From CAYZTD01 sp964473335 (lineage in GTDB: Archaea > Thermoplasmatota > E2 > DHVEG-1): a stretch of 6,531 nt of DNA. Position numbers and translations under genes: made by a program. The notes under the pieces were generated by a model. That model was not told where the DNA came from, ran no database searches, and saw only the letters and a list, made by a program, of their open reading frames with translations. Location: positions 1 to 6,531 of the forward strand of contig CAYYOO010000081.1 of assembly GCA_964473335.1 (NCBI GenBank). The letters are read 5' to 3'. Each line of letters opens with the position of its first letter. Positions within the stretch are counted from its first letter, which is position 1. Positions 1 through 6,531 of this stretch are shown one piece after another.

Positions 1-310
1 TGGGTTTAGACCGTCGTGAGACAGGTTTGTTGCTATCTTCTAGAAGTGTTGATGTTTGAAGGGAAAGGCCCTTTAGTACGAGAGGAACAGGGGCCTGCAG
101 CCACTAGTTTACCAGTTGTCTGACAAGGCAGTGCTGGGCAGCCACGCTGTAAGGGATAAATGCTGAAAGCATCTAAGCATGAAGCCCACCCTGAAACGAG
201 ACATCGTATGGGCTCGGATAAAAGATCCGTTTGATAGGGCCAGAGTGTACGCATGAAGCTTCGGCGACATGTTCAGCTCGTGGCTACTAAACGCCCTTTT
301 ACTGGCTCAA
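1..310 (+). rRNA. 23S ribosomal RNA, 3' part (5' end outside window)
   Basis: This is the last part of domain V and all of domain VI of large-subunit rRNA. The window opens in the peptidyl-transferase region (TGGGTTTAGACCGTCGTGAG, positions 1-20). The sarcin-ricin loop AGTACGAGAGGAAC, where elongation factors dock, lies at 75-88. The conserved GCTGAAAGCATCTAAGC block is near 162-178. The stretch ACCAGTTGTCTGAC...GGGCAGCCACGC...AAGCCCACC is of archaeal rather than bacterial type. A UUCG-capped hairpin near 252-271 sits where the penultimate 23S helix belongs. The exact 3' end cannot be set because helix 1 pairs with the missing 5' end; about 297-312 is the likely range. Reading frames over this stretch are not genes. 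Confidence 0.95.
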
Positions 311-354
311 TCGTTAAACAGGTTGTGTATACTTTAATCAAATCAGATTCATAT
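311..354 (+). other. 23S-5S internal transcribed spacer, no tRNA
   Basis: This short AT-rich spacer lies between the 23S 3' end and the 5S 5' end. No tRNA cloverleaf or T-loop motif is visible. The 23S and 5S genes are therefore closely linked and probably cut from one precursor. The left edge is as uncertain as the 23S end. Confidence 0.6.
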
Positions 355-463
355 GATGGTTTGACGGCCAAAGCGGCGGGGAAATACCCGGTCTCATCTC
401 GAACCCGGAAGTTAAGTCCGCCTGCGTAATCCTTGTTACCATATTGCGAGAGCATATGGGAAA

Positions 464-571
464 ATTACCCTCTTGAGAGGGCTTGAGCCTCTGAGCTAGG
501 TGGAGAGCCTCGATTGAATTCTTCGGAACTCTTTTGAGGTAAACTTCACTGTTTGAAACTCTTAGGTTCTC
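464..571 (+). other. Insertion (expansion segment) inside 5S rRNA
   Basis: About 108 nt sit between the loop E GGGAAA (458-463) and the 3' end of the 5S (GGTACGC plus helix I). The boundaries are good to a few nucleotides. The segment folds on paper into three local hairpins. These are CCCTC-TTGA-GAGGG (468-481), an imperfect stem 482-488 with 495-500, and a long arm closed by GAGAGCCT/AGGTTCTC (503-510 with 564-571). Inside that arm is a stem 511-521 with 526-536 capped by a C(UUCG)G tetraloop. Helix V could form across the insert (431-432 with 572-573, weak) or locally (GTAAT 426-430 with ATTAC 464-468). Halococcus morrhuae 5S is known to carry an insertion of about this size. Confidence 0.8.
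485..511 (+). repeat. Direct repeat GAGCCTC within the 5S insertion
   Basis: GAGCCTC occurs at 485-491 and again at 505-511, start to start 20 nt. Either copy can pair with the same downstream strand AGGTTC (564-569), giving two alternative closing stems for the long arm. The copy at 505-511 gives the longer stem, because pairing extends to 503-510 with 564-571. Confidence 0.55.
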
Positions 572-619
572 GGTACGCTGTCAAGCCATCTTAATCTTAT
601 TTTATTCAAAATTACCTAA

Positions 620-637
620 TTTTTTTCTTGTATTTTT
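620..637 (+). terminator. T-rich terminator of the rRNA operon
   Basis: A run of seven T at 620-626, followed by CTTG and another five T at 633-637, lies about 30 nt after the 5S. Archaeal RNA polymerase ends transcription at such oligo-T tracts without needing a hairpin. Further T-rich sequence (591-605, 651-658) may add to it. Confidence 0.6.
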
Positions 638-682
638 CGTAAATCAACGATATTTTTTAATATTGACGAGAAAATTTCCACA

Positions 683-693
683 AATAATAAATA
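683..693 (+). promoter_or_regulatory. Possible TATA box for the 753 gene
   Basis: AATAATAAATA lies about 60 nt before the start codon. A TATA box here would put the transcription start near 715 and leave room for a leader with a ribosome-binding site. ATATTAATATA at 708-718 is a rival, but its start would fall on the ribosome-binding site. The whole intergenic region is AT-rich, so this is a weak call. Confidence 0.3.
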
Positions 694-736
694 CAACTTC
701 TTACAAATATTAATATAGAAAAGTATTGGGTATGAA

Positions 737-743
737 GAGGTGA
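737..743 (+). promoter_or_regulatory. Ribosome-binding site GAGGTGA for the 753 gene
   Basis: GAGGTGA is complementary to the archaeal 16S rRNA 3' end and lies nine nucleotides before the ATG at 753. It fixes that ATG as the start. The same seven bases precede the next gene. Confidence 0.85.
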
Positions 744-752
744 ATTTTCATA

Positions 753-3581
753 ATGAAAAAAATTATTGTTTTGTTAATAATTCTTAGTATGATATGTGTA
801 AGCATGTCAGGGGCAGGTTTTTCCCAAAGTATAAATTCAAACAAAAATGAAGATTTTAAAGAGGCGGATGGTAAAATAAAGGATTACCTCTCTACAGATC
901 AAGTTACTTCCTTGTTGTCTAAGAGTGTAGATAATTATTTGTCAGCAACTAACGAAGATTTTAAGCCTATTAAATATCAGCCTAAATCAATTGATATTCA
1001 ATGGATGAATGAAAACAGTGATAAAATGCTGGAGTGGTGGGTTCGCTTTGAATACAAAGGTCAAATATATGACCAAGAAGTGGATATTTCAATAGAAGAT
1101 TTCACTGAACGTTTTTTAAAACATCCTGAACACGGAGAAAAGATTAGATTTGATATAGATGAAGATCAAGAAGACGATGTGGAAGTGATAATAGGTTTTT
1201 ATTGGTCTGAAATAAAATATCCTGATCTAGATAGTGCGAGAAGCCTTGAATTTAGATTCAGAGTAAGGCAGTTGCCAAATGGAGGTATTTCTGATAACTA
1301 TGCAGAATTACAGGTCTGGTCTGAGTTGAGAGTTAACTATGGACTTATAAAAAACTCTATAAAAAGTAAATCAAAAATTGTTAATCAGATAGATGACAAA
1401 TATTCCTTTTTATCCAAAATAGTAGAAAGAGTGAGAAGTTTAAAAGAAAAATTCAATATTAGATTCCCTGATGGATTTTTAAACAAATTTTTAAAAACAG
1501 ATAGAAAAATAGAGGATAATAAATTAATGTTGAAATCCTCAAATGATGATAATGATTATATCTCCATTGGCTCGGGTTACAAATCAGTAGAGGGTGAAAG
1601 GATACCCAGCCTTATCGATAAAAGATTTGCCTTTGCAAAAAGCTTCAACTATAATTGGAGAGAGGAAGGAAGCATTTTTAATCCAACAATTTTTGAGCAT
1701 GAATTATATGAATCGTCTTCATCATATCCAGTAGAACTATTATATGGTTTTCAGGCGTTCGATGGAGATACAGATACAAAAAAGTTTGATGTTGCATTTT
1801 CTGTTGAGTTTGCACCTCCTACTTATGTGAGAACTAAGTATATTCCATCTAATGGATATATTTACTACAACTTCGATCAAAAAAGCTCAAGGTACAGTCC
1901 TACAGATATTACTTTTAAAGCTGATGTAAACGTAGGTCAAGCAATATCTGTTCCAAGGCTTATATTAACACTTGACAAGATTGAAACAGATGATCTAGCT
2001 AGGTCGGGTAGTTGGTTCAGCTTTGATATTAATGGACTTAAGGGTTTCAAATATGAGGCAAGTGATAGGTTTAATGTAGGAATCAAGGTAGACATTCCTA
2101 GTAAATTCGAAGAAAAAATTGAAGTAAAAGACCTTCCAAAAAGCCTTGAATGTGAATGGGGAATTAAAGAACTTGATTTTGATATTTCAATGAATGGTTT
2201 TTCAGCAACACTTGATGTATATGCAAAAACAGTGATGAGTAGTTCCATTGAAAAAGTCACAGTGTTTTATCCTAAAACAGATTTAGAGGCTCCAGATGCA
2301 CCTTTTTTAGAAATTGATCACATCCCAAGTTCTCAGGACGTTTCTGCAGGTGGAACAGTTTCTCTTTCAAGTGGTAATTATCTTGATGTTTCTCTCTCAG
2401 GTCATGCGGGGCTTGATATGAGCGGAAGTATCAATGATTTAACTTTATATTATCCTAAAAAAGATCAAACGACTGAGCCTGATATGAAGTTTATTACTAT
2501 ACCAAAGGGCATTCCTAGATCTATGCAAGCTAGTGCCTCTGGTAACTTAAAAGTAAATCTTAATAACTTAATGGATCAGAGCAACTATATTTCTGGTACT
2601 GTAAGCCATGATATGAGCAGTAATTTTGAAGAAATTGATATATATGCTCCTCTTAGTTTTGACCCAGCTGCAGTAGATCCAGTAGTAAAATTTACAGAGA
2701 TTCCTTCTGAAACATATGCAAATGGAAAACTATATTGGGGTAAACTTCAAGGAGAATTTCATTCAAATAGAGGAAGCAGTGGAGGTTTTGATCCTATAGA
2801 GATTGATTTAACATATGGCGACTATTCTTTATACAATAAACTAGAGATTCGGGATGGATCGTTAGACACAAGATTTCATGTTGCAACAGATGGATATTTA
2901 TATTTAGATACTTCAAAAAGTATGTTAGGTGAAACCCTATTTTTTGAAGACAGAGCCAATAATCATAAATTAGATCTTAAACTTGAAGAGGTATCAGCAG
3001 ATGATTTGTATGCCAATTGGGATGTCAGTGGAAGCGGACAAGACCTAAAGATTAACGATTTAGATTTTGAAGGTATAGTTGATACATTAAAAGATCTTGA
3101 GCTGCAGTTAGAGTATCAAGGTAAAGACACCCGTCTTGATCTTGACTGGCAGCTGAGCGATCACGGGGGTCTTGTAGTTGATCTTTATCAGGATGAACCG
3201 GTTCATCTTGATTTTGATTTAGGTAAAAATATTGAAGGCGTGGATTTCAATGGCTATGTAACTCTTCCTCAAAACCCGCATTTTGATGTTATATGGAAAT
3301 GGCATCAGGGTGCAAGCTCAAATGATCCAGGATATTTTAAGATAAATGAGTACACTAATGAAGTAAGTATAGATGATATGTATATATATGCAACATATGC
3401 AGATACTTGGGGCGCAGAGGCAACCCTTCAAAATGCAGCTATCTATGCATGTGTTGATTGGTACTGGTATAATCTGTTGCTATATATCTGGCCGGTTGTA
3501 GAATATACAGGGTTCCTAGATTTTAATATATTACTAAACGGTCAATGGTATGATGCACTTGATTATGAAAATCCCACTTAA
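753..3581 (+). CDS. Large secreted protein of unrecognised family with beta-rich repeats
   Basis: This is a 942-residue protein that I do not recognise as a named family. It starts with a Sec signal peptide (KK, then a hydrophobic core at residues 4-18, likely cleavage near 20-26), so the product is exported. Residues about 60-175 form one unit rich in aromatic and acidic residues, with an Asp/Glu-rich loop DIDEDQEDD (134-142) that resembles a calcium-binding loop. Residues about 180-260 are basic and may be partly helical. From about 260 the sequence alternates short strands and turns. Residues 438-677 hold at least four degenerate repeats whose shared element is a strand of the type (S/N)(I/F)xx(V/I/L)(T/D)(V/L/I)(F/Y)xP. 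The C-terminus has an aromatic patch, WYWYNLLLYIWP (903-914). No C-terminal membrane anchor or sorting tail is visible, so it may be released or bound to another surface protein. The GAGGTGA site supports the start. The next gene follows after 31 nt and is probably co-transcribed. A structural or adhesive surface role is only inferred. Confidence 0.93.
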   Translation: MKKIIVLLIILSMICVSMSGAGFSQSINSNKNEDFKEADGKIKDYLSTDQVTSLLSKSVDNYLSATNEDFKPIKYQPKSIDIQWMNENSDKMLEWWVRFEYKGQIYDQEVDISIEDFTERFLKHPEHGEKIRFDIDEDQEDDVEVIIGFYWSEIKYPDLDSARSLEFRFRVRQLPNGGISDNYAELQVWSELRVNYGLIKNSIKSKSKIVNQIDDKYSFLSKIVERVRSLKEKFNIRFPDGFLNKFLKTDRKIEDNKLMLKSSNDDNDYISIGSGYKSVEGERIPSLIDKRFAFAKSFNYNWREEGSIFNPTIFEHELYESSSSYPVELLYGFQAFDGDTDTKKFDVAFSVEFAPPTYVRTKYIPSNGYIYYNFDQKSSRYSPTDITFKADVNVGQAISVPRLILTLDKIETDDLARSGSWFSFDINGLKGFKYEASDRFNVGIKVDIPSKFEEKIEVKDLPKSLECEWGIKELDFDISMNGFSATLDVYAKTVMSSSIEKVTVFYPKTDLEAPDAPFLEIDHIPSSQDVSAGGTVSLSSGNYLDVSLSGHAGLDMSGSINDLTLYYPKKDQTTEPDMKFITIPKGIPRSMQASASGNLKVNLNNLMDQSNYISGTVSHDMSSNFEEIDIYAPLSFDPAAVDPVVKFTEIPSETYANGKLYWGKLQGEFHSNRGSSGGFDPIEIDLTYGDYSLYNKLEIRDGSLDTRFHVATDGYLYLDTSKSMLGETLFFEDRANNHKLDLKLEEVSADDLYANWDVSGSGQDLKINDLDFEGIVDTLKDLELQLEYQGKDTRLDLDWQLSDHGGLVVDLYQDEPVHLDFDLGKNIEGVDFNGYVTLPQNPHFDVIWKWHQGASSNDPGYFKINEYTNEVSIDDMYIYATYADTWGAEATLQNAAIYACVDWYWYNLLLYIWPVVEYTGFLDFNILLNGQWYDALDYENPT
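2064..2783 (+). repeat. Degenerate beta-rich protein repeats in the 753 gene
   Basis: Units begin at about residues 438, 498, 559 and 624, with a weaker one at 678. The best-aligned element is SIEKVTVFYP (498), SINDLTLYYP (559), NFEEIDIYAP (624) and GFDPIEIDLTYG (678). In three units it is followed about 10-20 residues later by a Pro/Asp segment and a short hydrophobic strand (FLEIDHIP, MKFITIP, VKFTEIP). Spacing is about 54-65 residues. The repeats have diverged too far to show as DNA repeats. Confidence 0.6.
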
Positions 3582-3600
3582 AAATTAATTTAGGTTAAAA

Positions 3601-3607
3601 GAGGTGA
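3601..3607 (+). promoter_or_regulatory. Ribosome-binding site GAGGTGA setting the TTG start at 3613
   Basis: GAGGTGA ends five nucleotides before TTG at 3613. No ATG is available nearby in this frame: the first in-frame ATG is at codon 51 and would remove the signal peptide. The site therefore decides the start. Confidence 0.85.
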
Positions 3608-3612
3608 AAAAA

Positions 3613-6531
3613 TTGAAAGAGAAAACATTAAAAAATAATTATTTGAAGCTGGTAACTTTAATTGTTTTTGTTTTATTTACAGCAGCATCCATCTCACAAG
3701 CAACAGTAAAAACATATAACATAAAAGATGATGATGTTTCATCTATTGCTATGCTTGATGATCCAACATATGAATGGGTTGATGACTTTAATAATGAACA
3801 GTTAATTGAATCATCAATGTCATATGATTATGTTGTTTCAAAGGGAAGTGCTGAGATAAAAAGCACATATCCAATATGGTCTGATAAATCCTGGACAAAA
3901 TTGGTTCCAATTACTTTAACAAATAAAAAAGGTTCAGCATTAGAAAACTATGCAATACATCTAAATGTTGATTATGATTCTGACATGCAGAATAATTTTG
4001 CTGATGTAAGATTTAAACATGAAAATTATCCTACTCAGTTTCTTTCTCAATGGATAGAGAACTATGATAGTAACGATGCAGAAATATGGGTAAATATTCC
4101 ATCTATTCCAGCTGGTGACAGCACTCTATATATGTTTTATGGAAACCCAGATGCCCAAAAAGAAAGTAATTTCTATAGTGTATTTGATGAATGGGAGGAA
4201 GAATGGCCTAATGACAAAAAAATATCAGTACATGTCTATACAGAGGGCTCATGGGATCCTGATGTATGTTTTGGAAATGACAAATTTTTAGTAGTATGGG
4301 AAGAAGGATCTGCGCCTAACCCACCTTACACTTATTTCTACAAACAAGATATTCGCGGCTCATTATATCAAGCTAGTGGATCAGCTGTAAAAGAAGACTT
4401 TACAATTCGAAGCGGAAGCGACCCTCAATGGCATCATGAAAATCCATCTGCAGCATATGGAGGGGGTAAATTCTTTGTGGCCTGGGAGCATTATTACACT
4501 TCTAATGATCCAGATAGTAAAAACATTATAGCAAGGTTTGTGTCCACAAGTGGTAATGTGGATAATAGTGATATAATAATCTGTGAAGAAGATGATGTGC
4601 AGGGAGATCCAATGGTCAAATTTGACAACAAGAATAACAGATTTTGTGTTGTTTGGGAGGATGCAAGAAATGGTAAAAACAACTATAATATCTACGGGCG
4701 ACTCTATGATACAAATGGAAACACTGTTGGTGGTGAAAAAAATATTTGTGTTGAATCGAACAATCAGTTTGAACCGTGGGTTGCGTTTGATCCTGAACAC
4801 GAGCAGTATATGATAGTTTATGAAGAAAAAAAAGGCGACTTTGAAATAGATATCTATGGACAATTATTTGATAAAAATTTAAATCCAGTAGGTAGTCGTT
4901 TTAAGATAGCAGATGGTTCCTCGAGTATTCGTTATCTATACCCCTGTGTTGAATATTCAGAAGAAGCAGATCGGTATCTTGTAACCTATAATAGTGGTAC
5001 TCCAGCTAAAAAATACAGGGGCAGCATATACGGTAAAACCTATACTCCATCAGGACAAGAGAGAAGTTCTGCTATTATCAAACAAGGTCAAAATTTTGTA
5101 AGAACGGATATTGCACCTTATCTAGAAACAGCTTTTCTTGTTTGTTTCAACGGAGGAGGTAAGATATGGGGGAGATTTATAACTGTAGATGGAGAAATTG
5201 AAACCTATGATCAGATGGGCGATATTCAACTATCGGCTAGTACCTCTGCAGAAGCTGATTGGGTAAATGTTGCAGTGGATGAAAATGAAATTTTTGTAAC
5301 ATGGGAAGATACCCGTATTAATTATGCTTCACCTTTTAATGGTATGCCAGATACATATGGAAATATATGGCATTTAAACATTGGAGATAGCTCTGAAGTG
5401 ACAGCGTCGTTTGGATCGGAGAAACAAATGATACTTGAAGCTCAGATTACTTCAAAAGAAATAACAGCGGATAACCTTTTTAAATGGGATAAATTCACAG
5501 CTGTATCTGATGGGGCAATAACATTTGATGTTCTAAATAGTGATGGTAATGTAATATCTGGTTATGAAAGTATAAACTCAGGTATGGATCTTTCTTCTAT
5601 AAATGAAAAAGTAATTAGATTAAGGGCGCATCTAAATAGAGTAGATCCCTCGATTACTCCCGTTTTAGATAAATGGAAGGTAACATATCTTGGAATAGAT
5701 GAAGAGCCTCCAAGAACCAGCATAGATTATATCGAAGGAGAGAAAGGTCTGAATGAGTATTACATAGAAGAAGGAGTAACAGTATGGCTAAAATCAGAGG
5801 ATTTTCCAAAAAACATTGGAAGCGGTGTAGATAAAACATATTACACATTAAACTATGGTGATAGCCAAGTATATAATTCAGAAGGCGGCATACATCTCAC
5901 GGTTTCTCAATCATCAAATTGGAAAGGAGAATGGGTTGTAACATTCTGGTCAGAAGACATTGCTGGTAATGAAGAAGATCATGGTGATCCTGATCACAGA
6001 ATTGATATAAAAATCGATGCAGAAAGACCATATGTAGAAGTAACTGAGCCTGCTAATGAGCAACAAATTGAGCAGGGAGAGGGTTTCTGGGTTAGAGCTG
6101 ATGCATCAGATAATGTAGAAATTGAAAGAGTAGAATTTGATATTGAGCCGTTTGGAGAAAGACCAAATCTTCCATATGTAGATAGAGATCCCCCATATGA
6201 ATGGTATTGTGATGTAGGGCCAAAATCTAAAACTAAGACAAAGGATATAGGTGTACTAGCCGGCGGAGAGAACGTCATGATTAGAGCGCAGGTTTATGAT
6301 AAATCTGGGCAGACATGGTTGGATGAGATATGGGTGTTTATCGAGGATTGGAATGAAAATTCTAAACCTAAGAAAGCAGATGATATCAAAATATCAAACC
6401 TATTTCCATTGTTTAACCATCTTAAATTCGGTTTTTTATTGGATGAATCAATAAATCTTGATGTTTCAAGTGATAGTTTTGATAGGGTAGATTTTACAGC
6501 AACAAAAATTTTTACAAGAGAAAAAAAGGTT
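3613..6531 (+). CDS. Secreted DUF2341 / seven-repeat beta-propeller / Ig-like protein, 3' end outside window
   Basis: The frame is open for 973 codons to the last base with no stop, so the protein is longer than seen. The start is TTG behind a strong GAGGTGA. A signal peptide (basic residues 2-12, hydrophobic core 13-29, cleavage near SQA at 32-34) sends it outside. Residues about 92-180 match DUF2341: SWTKLVPITLTN, DVRFKH, then AEIWVNIPSIPAGDSTLYMF ending in YGNPDA. Residues about 213-592 hold seven repeats of propeller type. Residues about 598-693 look like a beta-sandwich linker ending in LRAHLNRVDPSITPVLDKW. Residues about 698-790 resemble an OmpL47-type domain (TYYTLNYGD, then FWSEDIAGNEED). 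Residues about 800-912 resemble a bacterial Ig-like domain (PYVEVTEPAN, then ADASDNVEIERVEFDI). The gene lies 31 nt after the 753 gene with no terminator between, so an operon is likely. Such architectures are typical of archaeal surface proteins; ligand and role are unknown. The usual LamG partner of DUF2341 is not seen, and no catalytic site was recognised. Confidence 0.92.
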   Translation, partial: MKEKTLKNNYLKLVTLIVFVLFTAASISQATVKTYNIKDDDVSSIAMLDDPTYEWVDDFNNEQLIESSMSYDYVVSKGSAEIKSTYPIWSDKSWTKLVPITLTNKKGSALENYAIHLNVDYDSDMQNNFADVRFKHENYPTQFLSQWIENYDSNDAEIWVNIPSIPAGDSTLYMFYGNPDAQKESNFYSVFDEWEEEWPNDKKISVHVYTEGSWDPDVCFGNDKFLVVWEEGSAPNPPYTYFYKQDIRGSLYQASGSAVKEDFTIRSGSDPQWHHENPSAAYGGGKFFVAWEHYYTSNDPDSKNIIARFVSTSGNVDNSDIIICEEDDVQGDPMVKFDNKNNRFCVVWEDARNGKNNYNIYGRLYDTNGNTVGGEKNICVESNNQFEPWVAFDPEHEQYMIVYEEKKGDFEIDIYGQLFDKNLNPVGSRFKIADGSSSIRYLYPCVEYSEEADRYLVTYNSGTPAKKYRGSIYGKTYTPSGQERSSAIIKQGQNFVRTDIAPYLETAFLVCFNGGGKIWGRFITVDGEIETYDQMGDIQLSASTSAEADWVNVAVDENEIFVTWEDTRINYASPFNGMPDTYGNIWHLNIGDSSEVTASFGSEKQMILEAQITSKEITADNLFKWDKFTAVSDGAITFDVLNSDGNVISGYESINSGMDLSSINEKVIRLRAHLNRVDPSITPVLDKWKVTYLGIDEEPPRTSIDYIEGEKGLNEYYIEEGVTVWLKSEDFPKNIGSGVDKTYYTLNYGDSQVYNSEGGIHLTVSQSSNWKGEWVVTFWSEDIAGNEEDHGDPDHRIDIKIDAERPYVEVTEPANEQQIEQGEGFWVRADASDNVEIERVEFDIEPFGERPNLPYVDRDPPYEWYCDVGPKSKTKTKDIGVLAGGENVMIRAQVYDKSGQTWLDEIWVFIEDWNENSKPKKADDIKISNLFPLFNHLKFGFLLDESINLDVSSDSFDRVDFTATKIFTREKKV
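3886..4152 (+). other. DUF2341 domain (residues about 92-180)
   Basis: The opening SWTKLVPITL, the middle DVRFKHENYPTQFLSQWIEN and the closing AEIWVNIPSI...LYMFYGNPDA follow the order and spacing of DUF2341. This domain is common in exported archaeal and bacterial proteins and has no settled function. Confidence 0.8.
4249..5388 (+). repeat. Seven propeller-type protein repeats (residues about 213-592)
   Basis: Each unit has a buried strand of the form (F/Y)(L/V/I)V(V/A/T)(W/Y/F)(E/N). Its aromatic residue falls at 229 (LVVWEE), 291 (FVAWEH), 348 (CVVWED), 403 (MIVYEE), 459 (LVTYNS), 512 (LVCFNG) and 564 (FVTWED). Spacings are 62, 57, 55, 56, 53 and 52 residues. Most units carry a Pro about 12-14 residues before this strand (DPDV, NPSA, DPMV, EPWV, YPCV). 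Several have an IYGRLYD-like strand with an NG/DG turn after it. The count and spacing fit a seven-bladed propeller. Confidence 0.72.

Larger units (their letters stand above)
355..590 (+). rRNA. 5S ribosomal RNA with a large internal insertion
   Basis: The 5' part, 366-463, is a clear archaeal 5S rRNA. It has GGCCAAAGCGG, then the helix II strands (373-380 with 417-425, one bulged U). Helix III with CGAACCCGGAAGTTAAG follows, then helix IV (439-444 with 454-459) closed by a GC-GAGA-GC hairpin, then GGGAAA of loop E. A normal 5S would reach helix I about 10-12 nt later, but here the complement of the 5' end appears only at 580-590. Helix I is GATGGTTTGAC (355-365) with GTCAAGCCATC (580-590): 11 consecutive pairs, one G-U. 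GGTACGC at 572-578 matches the usual loop A segment before it. Total length is about 236 nt against 120-126 normally; without about 464-571 it would be about 128 nt. Both ends coincide with loss of pairing, and a T-rich tract follows. Whether the insert stays in the mature RNA cannot be told. Confidence 0.92.

Noticed and set aside
33..455. Minus-strand open frames over the 23S and 5S rRNA
   Set aside because: They lie antisense to conserved rRNA, have no ribosome-binding site and encode no recognisable protein.
355..480. Reading the 5S as a normal gene of about 125 nt ending near 480
   Set aside because: No strand near 465-490 pairs with 355-365, while 580-590 pairs over 11 positions. The normal-length reading leaves the molecule without helix I.
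485..571. tRNA-like look of the 5S insertion: D-arm-like GCTAGGTGGAGAGC (495-508), T-loop-like GTTTGAAAC (551-559), 6-8 bp outer stem
   Set aside because: The stems expected beside the T-loop (547-551 with 559-563) do not pair. The anticodon arm lacks U33 in any workable register, and C56 of the T-loop is replaced by T. At most it is a resemblance, not a tRNA gene.
1937..2260. Minus-strand open frame of 107 codons inside the 753 gene
   Set aside because: It is a shadow of a well-supported coding frame; its Ser/Leu-rich composition is typical of an antisense reading.
4583..4813. Plus-strand open frame of 76 codons in another frame
   Set aside because: It overlaps propeller repeats 3 and 4 of the 3613 gene out of frame, without its own ribosome-binding site or domain.
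4381..4863. Minus-strand open frame of 160 codons (and shorter ones at 4494-4682, 5654-5848, 5994-6278)
   Set aside because: They are antisense to the repeat and Ig-like regions of the 3613 gene, whose frame is continuous and shows domain structure. They lack ribosome-binding sites.

Overview
The window looks archaeal. It joins the 3' end of an rRNA operon to the start of a cluster of large secreted proteins. The 23S tail (sarcin-ricin loop at 75-88, archaeal-type sequence through about 230) and the 5S core read as archaeal. Both protein genes have the archaeal ribosome-binding site GAGGTGA, and the second starts with TTG. Coding DNA is AT-rich and the two proteins are long, acidic and beta-rich, with Sec signal peptides. 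DUF2341 plus beta-propeller plus Ig-like architectures are common in uncultured Thermoplasmatota and other Euryarchaeota. That phylum is an inference from style, not from a search.

Layout: 1 to about 310 is the 23S rRNA 3' part (its 5' part lies before the window). A spacer of about 45 nt without a tRNA follows. The 5S rRNA then occupies 355-590. It is about 236 nt instead of the usual 120-126, because roughly 108 nt (about 464-571) interrupt the 3' side of the loop E/helix V arm. An 11-bp terminal helix (355-365 with 580-590) ties the two halves together. A T-rich terminator follows at about 620-637, then an AT-rich intergenic region with a tentative TATA box.

The first CDS (753-3581, 942 aa) is a secreted protein of no recognised family, with degenerate beta-rich repeats of about 55-65 residues in its second half. 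After 31 nt with no terminator, the second CDS begins at a TTG (3613) and runs open to the window end (973 codons, no stop). It has a signal peptide, a DUF2341 domain, seven propeller-type repeats at 52-62 residue spacing, a beta-sandwich linker, an OmpL47-like domain and a bacterial-Ig-like domain. The two genes probably form one transcription unit making cell-surface or extracellular proteins. Nothing links them functionally to the rRNA genes except position.

The most notable item is the expanded 5S rRNA. A 5S insertion of about 108 nt is known from the haloarchaeon Halococcus morrhuae; this sequence does not otherwise look haloarchaeal.
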